From the NCBI RefSeq assembly GCF_003385235.1, contig NZ_PQIA01000007.1, forward strand, positions 57,602 through 121,601: a stretch of 64,000 bases of DNA, written 5' to 3'. The notes under the pieces are model-generated. The model was not told where the DNA came from. It ran no database searches and saw nothing but the letters and a program-made list of their open reading frames with translations. The DNA comes from Amycolatopsis circi (GTDB taxonomy: Bacteria; Actinomycetota; Actinomycetes; Mycobacteriales; Pseudonocardiaceae). Positions 56,959 through 64,000 of the stretch are shown in pieces. The first letter of the stretch is position 1. The number at the start of each line of letters is the position of its first letter. The position numbers and the translations under genes were made by a program.

Positions 56959-59900
56959 GAGCCGCCTCCATGATCGCTTCGTCGACATCGCGGCCAGCAG
57001 CGCGAGCCGCCTTAGCCGCATCGAGGACCCGCTGGTAATCGCGCGGCATCACCTTGGTGAACGCCGCCGCGCGCCGGGTCCAGTCGCCCAGGAGCGACGC
57101 GGCCACGGCCGAGCGGGTGAGGTCGTGGTGCCGCTGCACGATCTGCTTGAGCCAGGCCAGATCCTCCGCGGTCGGCGGAAGCAGGTCCACCATTTCCCGG
57201 TTGACCTTCGCGCGGTCCAGATCGAGCACGAACGCGCTGCCGCCGGACATCCCGGCCGCCAGGTTCCGCCCGGTCGGGCCGAGCACCACCGCGCGGCCGC
57301 CGGTCATGTACTCGAACGCGTGGTCTCCCACGCCCTCGGCCACGACCGTCGCGCCGGAGTTGCGGACGCAGAACCGTTCGCCTACCTGGCCGCGCAGGAA
57401 CAGCTCGCCGGACGTCGCGCCGTAGGCCAGCGTGTTGCCCGCGATCGTCTGCTGTTCGGCGGCGAAGCTCGCGTCCGGATGCGGACGGACGACGATCCGG
57501 CCGCCGGACAGGCCCTTGCCGACGTAGTCGTTGGCGTCGCCGACCATTTCCAGCGTGATGCCGCGCGGCAGGAACGCGCCGAGCGACTGCCCGGCCGAAC
57601 CGGTGAGCAGCACGTGGATCGTGTCGTCCGGCAGGCCCTCGCCGCCGTAGCGGCGGGTGATCTCCGAACCCAGCAGCGTGCCGACAGTGCGGTTCACGTT
57701 GCGCACCGGCAGTTCCAGGCGCACCGGGTGCGCGTCTTCCAGCGCCGCCTCGGCGAGCTGGATGAGCGTGCGGTCGAGCGCGTGCGCCAGGCCGTGGTCC
57801 TGCTCGCGCACGCGCCGCTTCGAACCGCCGTACGGCGTCTCCGCGGGCATGTCGAAGACCGGGCTGAGGTCGAGCCCGGAGGCCTTCCAGTGCTGCACGG
57901 CCTCGTCGGTGTCGAGCATCTCCGCGTGCCCGATCGCCTCGTCGAGCGTGCGGAAACCCAGCTGCGCCAAGGTTTCCCGCACTTCCTCGGCGACGAACTC
58001 GAAGTACCGCACCACGTGGTCGACCTGTCCGGTGTACCGCTTGCGCAGCTCCGGGCTCTGCGTGGCGACGCCGACCGGGCACGTGTCGAGGTGACAGACG
58101 CGCATCATGATGCAGCCCGCGACGACCAGCGGAGCCGTCGCGAAGCCGTACTCCTCGGCGCCGAGCAGCGCCGCGATGACGACGTCGCGGCCGGTCTTCA
58201 TCGCACCGTCCACCTGCACCGTGATCCGGTCGCGCAAACCGTTGAGCAGCAACGTCTGCTGCGTTTCGGCGAGCCCGATCTCCCACGGCGTTCCGGCGTG
58301 CTTGAGCGAGTTCATCGGCGACGCGCCGGTGCCGCCGTCGTGCCCGGAAATCAGCACGACGTCCGCGTGCGCCTTGGAAACGCCCGCCGCGACCGTGCCG
58401 ACGCCCAGCGAGGACACCAGCTTCACGTGGATGCGGGCCTGCTCGTTGGCGTTCTTGAGGTCGTGGATCAGCTGCGCCAGGTCCTCAATGGAGTAAATGT
58501 CGTGGTGCGGCGGCGGGGAAATCAGCCCGACGCCCGGCGTCGAATGCCGCGTGCGGGCGATCCACGGGTACACCTTGTTCGGCGGCAGCTGCCCGCCTTC
58601 GCCCGGCTTCGCACCCTGCGCCATCTTGATCTGGATGTCGTCCGCGTTCACCAGATACTCGCTGGTGACACCGAACCGGCCCGAAGCGACCTGCTTGATC
58701 GCACTGCGCCGCTGCGGGTCGTACAAGCGTTCCGGGTCTTCGCCGCCCTCGCCGGTGTTGGAACGGCCGCCGATGCGGTTCATCGCGATGGCGAGAGTTT
58801 CGTGCGCCTCAGCCGAAATCGAACCGTACGACATCGCACCGGTGTTGAACCGGCGCAGGATCGCCGACGCGGGTTCGACCTCGTCCAGCGGAATCGGTTC
58901 GCGCGCGCCGTCGCGGAACTTGAACAGCCCGCGCAGCGTGCCGCCCTCGCGGTAAAGCCGGTGCACCTCTTCGGTGTACTTGCGATACACCTCGTCGCGC
59001 CCGGTCTTCGACGCGTGCTGCAACAGGAACACCGTCTCCGGCGTGAACAGGTGCAGCTCGCCCTCGCGGCGGTACGCGTACTCGCCGCCCGTCTCGAGTC
59101 CACGATGGACCCGGTCGGTCGGGTTGTCCGGGTACGCCCGGCGGTGGCGCACCGCGACCTCCTCGGCGAGCACCTCCATCCCGACGCCGCCGAGCTTCGA
59201 CGACGTTCCGGTGAAGTACTCGTCGAGCAGTTCCTGGCTCAGGCCAAGGGATTCGAAGACCTGGGCCGCGGTGTACGCGCCGACGGTGGAGATGCCCATT
59301 TTGGACATGATCTTCAGGACGCCCTTGACGAGCGCCTGCACGTAGCTGCGGATCGCCTTCGCCGGTTCGATGCCGGTGATCGCGCCCTGGCTGATCATGT
59401 CTTCGATGGTTTCGAAGGCGAGGTACGGGTTCACCGCCGCCGCGCCGTAGCCCAGCAGCAGCGCGACGTGGTGCACCTCGCGGGCGTCGCCGGTCTCCAC
59501 GACGAGCGCGACGCGCAGCCGTTCCTTGGTGCGCACGAGATGGTGGTGCACCGCGGAAACCAGCAGCAGCGACGGGATCGGCGCCATCCGGTGGTCGGCA
59601 TCGCGGTCGGACAGCACGAGCGTGCGCGCGCCCGCCGCGATCGCCTCGGACGCGTCGCGCCGCACCCGCTCGATCGCCGTCGCCAGCGCGGCCGCTCCGC
59701 CGTCCACTTCGTACAGTCCGGAAAGGACACTGCAGGAGAAACCGGGCAGGTCGCCGTCGTCGTTGATGTGGATGAGCTTGGCCAGCTCGTCGTTGTCGAT
59801 CACCGGGTACGGCAGGTTCAGGTGCCGGCAGGAAGCGGGCCCGGGCGCGAGGAGATTGCGCTCCGGTCCCATGATCCGGCTCATCGACGTGACCAGCTCT

Positions 59901-61492
59901 TCGCGGATCGCGTCCAGCGGCGGGTTGGTCACCTGCGCGAAGTTCTGCTTGAAATAGTCGTACAGCAGCCGGGACCGCTTGGACAGCACGGCGACCGGGG
60001 TGTCCGAACCCATCGACCCGATCGGCTCGGCTCCGTTGGCGGCCATCGGTGCGAGCAGGATCTTCAGTTCTTCTTCGGTGTAGCCGAAAGCGAGCTGGCG
60101 GCGCAGCACCGAATCGTGGCTCTGCACCACGTGGTCGCGGTCGGGCAGCTCGGCGATCTTGAGCAGGCCGGCGTGCAGCCAGTCGCTGTACTGCTGGTTG
60201 CGCGCCAGCCCGGACTTGACCTCTTCGTCGTCCACGATCCGGCCCGCCGCGGTGTCCACGAGGAACATCCGGCCGGGCTGCAGCCGGCCCTTCGCGACGA
60301 CGTTTTCCGGGGCCACGTCGAGGACTCCGGCCTCGCTGGCCAGGACCACGCGGCCGTCGGCGGTGTGCCACCAGCGCGCCGGGCGCAGTCCGTTGCGGTC
60401 GAGCACCGCGCCGACGAGCGTGCCGTCGGTGAAGGTGACGCACGCCGGACCGTCCCACGGCTCCATCAAACTGGCGTGGAACTGGTAGAAAGCCCGCCGT
60501 TCCGGATCCATCGAGGTGTGGTTCTCCCACGCCTCCGGGATCATCATCAGCACCGCGTGCGGCAGCGAACGGCCCGCGAGGTGAAGCAGCTCCAGCACCT
60601 CGTCGAAGGACGCCGAGTCCGACGCGTCGGCCGAGCAGATCGGGTACAGCCGCGAAAGATCGCCGGGCAGCAGGTCCGATTCGAGCAGCGCTTCGCGGGC
60701 GCGCATGCGGTTGCGGTTGCCGCGAATCGTGTTGATCTCGCCGTTGTGCGCCACGAACCGGAACGGGTGCGCGAGCGGCCACGACGGGAAAGTGTTGGTG
60801 GAGAACCGGGAGTGCACGAGCGCGATCGCGCTGGCGAGCCGGGAATCGCGAAGATCGGGGAAGAACCACGGCAGCTGCTCGGGCGTGAGCATGCCTTTGT
60901 AGACGATCGTGCGCGCGGACAGCGACGGGAAGTACGCGCCGCAGCCGGAAGCGAGGCTTTCGTGCTCGACGCGCTTGCGCAGGCAGAACGCCAGCCGGTC
61001 CAGCTCCAGGCCGGTTTCGCCGTGCGGGGACGACACGAACAGCATCGCGAAGTGCGGCATCACCGAACGCGCGGTGGGCCCGATCTCCGCGCCGTCGGTG
61101 TCCACCGGAACCTCGCGCCAGCCGAGGACGCTGAGCCCTTCCTCGGCCGCGATCCGTTCGGTGAGCCCGATCGCCTTGCGGCGCTGCTCGTCCTCGGCGG
61201 GCAGGAACGCGATCCCGGCGGCGTATCCGCCGCTGGCGGGCAACGGGAATCCCGCCTCGGCGCGCAGCAGTTCGTCGGGCAGCTGCAGCAGGATCCCGGC
61301 GCCGTCGCCGCTCGTCGGCTCGGCTCCCGCGGCCCCGCGGTGGTCGAGATTCGTGAGCGCGGCGAGACCGTCGGTGACGATGCCGTGCGTGCGGCGACCC
61401 TGGACGTCGGCGACCATGGCGACGCCGCAGGAATCCTGCTCGGTGTCCGGGTCGTACAGACCCTGCTTGCCGGGGATGGCGGAGAAGATCAT
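56951..61492 (-). CDS. gltB: Glutamate synthase large subunit
   Basis: A 1513-residue glutamine amidotransferase/synthase. After a short propeptide the nucleophile C22 is in [27 protein letters not shown] and [17 protein letters not shown] define the class II amidotransferase domain. The FMN-binding synthase domain includes [23 protein letters not shown] and [15 protein letters not shown]. Cysteines in [19 protein letters not shown] hold the 3Fe-4S cluster. Start ATG 61492 has AGGAGG 10 nt upstream. It forms an operon with gltD. Confidence 0.98.
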   Translation of the reverse strand: MIFSAIPGKQGLYDPDTEQDSCGVAMVADVQGRRTHGIVTDGLAALTNLDHRGAAGAEPTSGDGAGILLQLPDELLRAEAGFPLPASGGYAAGIAFLPAEDEQRRKAIGLTERIAAEEGLSVLGWREVPVDTDGAEIGPTARSVMPHFAMLFVSSPHGETGLELDRLAFCLRKRVEHESLASGCGAYFPSLSARTIVYKGMLTPEQLPWFFPDLRDSRLASAIALVHSRFSTNTFPSWPLAHPFRFVAHNGEINTIRGNRNRMRAREALLESDLLPGDLSRLYPICSADASDSASFDEVLELLHLAGRSLPHAVLMMIPEAWENHTSMDPERRAFYQFHASLMEPWDGPACVTFTDGTLVGAVLDRNGLRPARWWHTADGRVVLASEAGVLDVAPENVVAKGRLQPGRMFLVDTAAGRIVDDEEVKSGLARNQQYSDWLHAGLLKIAELPDRDHVVQSHDSVLRRQLAFGYTEEELKILLAPMAANGAEPIGSMGSDTPVAVLSKRSRLLYDYFKQNFAQVTNPPLDAIREELVTSMSRIMGPERNLLAPGPASCRHLNLPYPVIDNDELAKLIHINDDGDLPGFSCSVLSGLYEVDGGAAALATAIERVRRDASEAIAAGARTLVLSDRDADHRMAPIPSLLLVSAVHHHLVRTKERLRVALVVETGDAREVHHVALLLGYGAAAVNPYLAFETIEDMISQGAITGIEPAKAIRSYVQALVKGVLKIMSKMGISTVGAYTAAQVFESLGLSQELLDEYFTGTSSKLGGVGMEVLAEEVAVRHRRAYPDNPTDRVHRGLETGGEYAYRREGELHLFTPETVFLLQHASKTGRDEVYRKYTEEVHRLYREGGTLRGLFKFRDGAREPIPLDEVEPASAILRRFNTGAMSYGSISAEAHETLAIAMNRIGGRSNTGEGGEDPERLYDPQRRSAIKQVASGRFGVTSEYLVNADDIQIKMAQGAKPGEGGQLPPNKVYPWIARTRHSTPGVGLISPPPHHDIYSIEDLAQLIHDLKNANEQARIHVKLVSSLGVGTVAAGVSKAHADVVLISGHDGGTGASPMNSLKHAGTPWEIGLAETQQTLLLNGLRDRITVQVDGAMKTGRDVVIAALLGAEEYGFATAPLVVAGCIMMRVCHLDTCPVGVATQSPELRKRYTGQVDHVVRYFEFVAEEVRETLAQLGFRTLDEAIGHAEMLDTDEAVQHWKASGLDLSPVFDMPAETPYGGSKRRVREQDHGLAHALDRTLIQLAEAALEDAHPVRLELPVRNVNRTVGTLLGSEITRRYGGEGLPDDTIHVLLTGSAGQSLGAFLPRGITLEMVGDANDYVGKGLSGGRIVVRPHPDASFAAEQQTIAGNTLAYGATSGELFLRGQVGERFCVRNSGATVVAEGVGDHAFEYMTGGRAVVLGPTGRNLAAGMSGGSAFVLDLDRAKVNREMVDLLPPTAEDLAWLKQIVQRHHDLTRSAVAASLLGDWTRRAAAFTKVMPRDYQRVLDAAKAARAAGRDVDEAIMEAARG

Positions 61493-61887
61493 GGAAAAGG
61501 GACCTCCTTCGTCGTTTCGTGCGGTGGCCGGCGAACCGGCCGCGGGAGCGCACGGGACGACGATGGCCCGCTTGTTAGCGCGACTTTAACACCTGGGAAA
61601 CACCCCAGCAGCGCCTCGGAGCTCCCCTGACGGGGAAGAACGGTAACGATCCGGCAGCGCGGAACGACATAGTTCCGGATGGGTTCCCAATGCTTCGGTC
61701 CGCGAAGCATAAGCCCCGAAGCGGCTCCGCGCACCTGTCGCGTGACGAAGTCGATGCGCCCGCTTCGTCCCCTTCGCCCGTTCCTCCCAGGTAATGGCAC
61801 AAATTTCCGGGAACCGCCCACACTCGGTGATCGTCGGTTGCCATAGTGTTCGGCAACCAACAGCTCACGGGGAGGGCGGTTTCTTTC
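61493..61887. other. Intergenic region between divergent gltB and the T7SS substrate genes
   Basis: A 395-bp stretch without a convincing gene. It includes short hairpins such as CTGGG-(6 nt)-CCCAG near 61592-61607 and GCTTCG-(5 nt)-CGAAGC near 61692. The AT-rich TTAAAG/GCTAACAAG segment (about 61572-61590, minus strand) is the most likely gltB promoter. The T7SS gene promoter would lie in 61790-61870. Confidence 0.4.
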
Positions 61888-62229
61888 ATGTCCGGCATAG
61901 AAGTCGACGTCGAGACGATGAACCAGTACGCCGAGGTGCTCGACAGCCTCCACGAGAAGATCAGCAAGATCAACGACTACATGCGCTCCACCGCGTGCGA
62001 CACGTCCGGTTTCACCGGCCTGTTCGTGGTGCTGCAGCCGGTGGTGCAGCTGGTCGCGAACCTCTACGGCGGCACGCTCGACTTCGGCCACTCGCGGCTG
62101 ACCTCGCTGTCGGAAGGGGTCAAGCAGGCGGCGCAGGCCTACGCGCACCACGACGCGAATTCCGCGCAGCTGCTCCAGCAGTTCATCGACCAGTTCGACG
62201 GCATCGACTCCGGCCGCGGCGCGGCCTGA
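61888..62229 (+). CDS. EspC/WXG100-like type VII secretion substrate
   Basis: A 113-residue, predicted helix-turn-helix hairpin protein: IEVDVETMNQYAEVLDSLHEKISKINDY, followed by LQPVVQLVANLYGG and HHDANSAQLLQQFIDQF. The size and overall pattern resemble EspC-like targets of ESX (type VII) secretion. The classic WxG is not present; the turn has GFTGLFVVL instead. ATG at 61888 follows GGGGAGGG. It lies 41 bp upstream of a large secreted-type protein, so they likely form a substrate pair. Confidence 0.7.
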   Translation: MSGIEVDVETMNQYAEVLDSLHEKISKINDYMRSTACDTSGFTGLFVVLQPVVQLVANLYGGTLDFGHSRLTSLSEGVKQAAQAYAHHDANSAQLLQQFIDQFDGIDSGRGAA

Positions 62230-62270
62230 TGCGCATCCGCACCGCACGGTTCTGACGAGGGGGACAAGAC

Positions 62271-64000
62271 ATGGCACGGCACGGCGGCGGGCACGGCGGC
62301 GGCCACCACCCCGGGGGAACGGGGACGACGCATCCGCCGTCCCACCCCGGCGGCAACGGCACCCAGCCGCATCCGGGGAACAACCAGCCGCATCCCGGCA
62401 ATCAGCCGCCTCCCGGCGGCAACCAGCCGACCCACCCGGGCGGCAATCAGCCCGGCCATCCGGGCGGAAACCATCCTGGCGGCACCGGCCCGGACGGGCG
62501 CCGTCCGTCCGGCGGGGACGACCAGACGCATCCGAGCGGCACCGGCGGAAACTCCGGCAACTCCGGCGACGACAACGGCAATGGCAGGCACCGCGGCCGT
62601 CAAGGCGACGACAACGGACAGTCCAATGACGACGGCAACGGCCGGGACGGCCGGGATGGTCGCGACGGCCGAGATGGCCGAGACGGTCGCGATGGCCGGG
62701 ACAGCGGCGAAGACGGCGGCGACGACCGGGGCCGCGATCGCGGCAACGAGGGCGGCGACGAAGGCGGCGGCCGGGGCGGCGACGAGGGCGGTTCCGGCAG
62801 CGAAGGCGGCGACGGGGGCGGCGAAGGCGGCACCGGCAGCGAAGGCGGAGAAGGCGGCGGCAACGGCGGAGAGGGAAGCACCGGGGGTTCGGGCGGCGAT
62901 CCCGGCGGTGCACCCGGCGCCTCCGGCGACTTCGACCGCGGCGACTCGATCACCGAACTGCTGCAGCCGCCGGAAGACACCTCCGGCGAGGACGTCCAGG
63001 CGCTGGTGAAGGACGCCGGCGTCGAGGTGATGGCCGTCGAGTGGGTGTATCAGAAGTTCACCGGCACCACGCTGACCCAGCAGTTCATCGAACCGCTCAC
63101 CGGCGACTTCTCGAAGATGTCGGCCGACGCCGAGGCGTGGCGCAACATCTCCGAGGCGATGAAGGCGTTCTCCGAGGTGATGGTCGCCAACGAGAAGACC
63201 GTCAGCGATTCCTGGCACGGCATGGCTTCCTTGGAGCACAAGGCTTACGTGCAGGCCGGATGGCGGGCCGGGCTCGCCGCCGAGGCCGGGATCGCGTCGC
63301 TGATCGCCAAGGGCTTCGACCTGCTGTCGGACACGTCGAAGAAGCTCGCGGCCAAGGCGCTGGACCTGCTGAAGAGCCTGATCGACCGGCTGCTGGTGAT
63401 GGCCGCCGAGGCGTGCGTCCCGATCGCGGGCTGGATCGCCGACGCGATCACCGCGTTCAGCGAACTGCTGCCGCTGATCAACGCCCTGATCTCGATCATC
63501 GAGATGATCCAGGACATCATCACGAAGGTCCAGGACATCTGGAACTCGATCAAGGACATCGGGTCGCAGCTGCAGAAGATCAAGGACGTCGGCAGCATCG
63601 GCGATCTCGTCGACATCGCGAAGAACATCGGCGGGGACGTCGGCGACATCAAGGACAACGCCAAGGGCATCGGCCAGGACGCCAAGGACGCCGTGCAGGC
63701 GGGCAAGGACGGTGTCCACGAGTCGCGCGAGGCGCACGCGGAGAACCGGCGCTCGCGCGAAGGCGACTCCGGGGACGAGGGCGGCGACCACCGGTCCGGC
63801 GACGAGGGCAACCGCCGCTCCGGGGACGAGGGCGACCGGCCGCAGGGCTCGGGCGACCGCGGCCAGAACCAGCGGTCCGAGCCGGACGGGCAGCAGCACC
63901 AGCCCCCGCAGAACCAGCAGAACCACCTGCCTCCGCAGCAACCGAATCATCCGCCGGCGCAGCCGAACCACCCGCCCGCGAACCACCCGCCGTCCCACCC
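62271..64000 (+). CDS. Large Gly/Asp/Pro-rich type VII secretion substrate (truncated by the window end)
   Basis: The frame opens at ATG 62271 with GAGGGGG upstream and has no stop to 64000 (576 codons seen). Residues 1-120 are Gly/His/Pro-rich with GGN and HPG repeats. Residues 124-144 are seven GRD triplets. A Gly/Glu-rich stretch and then a structured part from about residue 220 follow. This part contains WRNISEAMKAFSEVMVANEKTVSDSWHGMA, a WXG-like hairpin around W315. It also has a hydrophobic ADAITAFSELLPLINALISIIEMI region, typical of LXG/WXG-fused T7SS proteins. The C-terminus again becomes Pro/Gln/His-rich. Any toxin or enzyme domain lies beyond the window. Confidence 0.75.
   Translation, partial: MARHGGGHGGGHHPGGTGTTHPPSHPGGNGTQPHPGNNQPHPGNQPPPGGNQPTHPGGNQPGHPGGNHPGGTGPDGRRPSGGDDQTHPSGTGGNSGNSGDDNGNGRHRGRQGDDNGQSNDDGNGRDGRDGRDGRDGRDGRDGRDSGEDGGDDRGRDRGNEGGDEGGGRGGDEGGSGSEGGDGGGEGGTGSEGGEGGGNGGEGSTGGSGGDPGGAPGASGDFDRGDSITELLQPPEDTSGEDVQALVKDAGVEVMAVEWVYQKFTGTTLTQQFIEPLTGDFSKMSADAEAWRNISEAMKAFSEVMVANEKTVSDSWHGMASLEHKAYVQAGWRAGLAAEAGIASLIAKGFDLLSDTSKKLAAKALDLLKSLIDRLLVMAAEACVPIAGWIADAITAFSELLPLINALISIIEMIQDIITKVQDIWNSIKDIGSQLQKIKDVGSIGDLVDIAKNIGGDVGDIKDNAKGIGQDAKDAVQAGKDGVHESREAHAENRRSREGDSGDEGGDHRSGDEGNRRSGDEGDRPQGSGDRGQNQRSEPDGQQHQPPQNQQNHLPPQQPNHPPAQPNHPPANHPPSH
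62640..62702 (+). repeat. Seven GRD codon-triplet repeats in the T7SS substrate gene
   Basis: GG(C/T)-CG(N)-GA(C/T) occurs seven times in a row (63 bp), with synonymous changes between copies. This implies maintenance of the protein sequence rather than recent slippage. Confidence 0.8.

Noticed and set aside
56933..61630. Open frame of 1565 codons antisense to gltB
   Set aside because: High-GC shadow frame; translation is Arg/His/Val-rich with no domain pattern, while the minus strand is clearly gltB.

Overview
The window is high-GC DNA with strong G/C bias at third codon positions and many GTG starts. Several starts look leaderless, with a TAnnnT box 5-8 nt upstream. Gene content points to a mycolate-lineage or related actinomycete, most likely a Pseudonocardiaceae member such as Amycolatopsis. 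Pointers include an Rv2175c-PknL pair, MetF and GGPP synthase near a class II DAHP synthase, a mycothiol-type enzyme fold, type VII secretion substrates, and a DUF3046-recA-recX block.

Layout. (1) About 1-8.7 kb is an accessory region derived from an actinomycete integrative and conjugative element. It holds a Pra-type replication/integration/excision activator with a companion gene, two paralogous XRE/DUF5753 regulators, a frameshifted XRE-TPR regulator next to a flavoprotein, and a small XRE protein. It also holds a lower-GC three-gene cassette (two-TM protein, small CxxC protein, membrane-anchored pentapeptide-repeat protein) joined by two ATGAGTAR start/stop overlaps. The integrase and transfer genes would lie left of the window. 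A 775-bp non-coding stretch at 7039-7813 carries long inverted repeats. (2) 9.0-17.5 kb holds edd-eda (Entner-Doudoroff), recX, recA with a LexA box and a second DNA-damage-type promoter, DUF3046, an Hsp70-like membrane protein and a GT-C type membrane protein. (3) 17.5-33 kb holds lhr helicase, def, GNATs, a VOC protein and an MDMPI-fold enzyme overlapping a repeat-extended SAV_6107-type HEPN gene. That HEPN gene has a perfect LexA box upstream. YbaK, EamA, DUF885 and metF follow. (4) 33-49 kb holds a MerB-like gene, crtE-crtI-crtB, a PPOX/CGNR pair divergent from an MFS gene, a secreted protein coupled to a sedolisin, Rv2175c/pknL, an NfeD-like/flotillin pair and a WS/DGAT. (5) 49-64 kb holds DAHP synthase, a STAND-like NTPase, a MerR/oxidoreductase pair, gltB-gltD and two type VII secretion substrate-like genes, the last cut by the window end.

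Functional themes are DNA-damage response (recA, recX, the LexA-boxed HEPN operon, lhr), central carbon and nitrogen entry (edd/eda, gltBD, aroG, metF), carotenoid precursor synthesis to lycopene level, envelope biology (PknL, flotillin, Hsp70-TM, T7SS substrates), and a mobile-element cargo zone. Calls rest on reading the translations; no database search was run.
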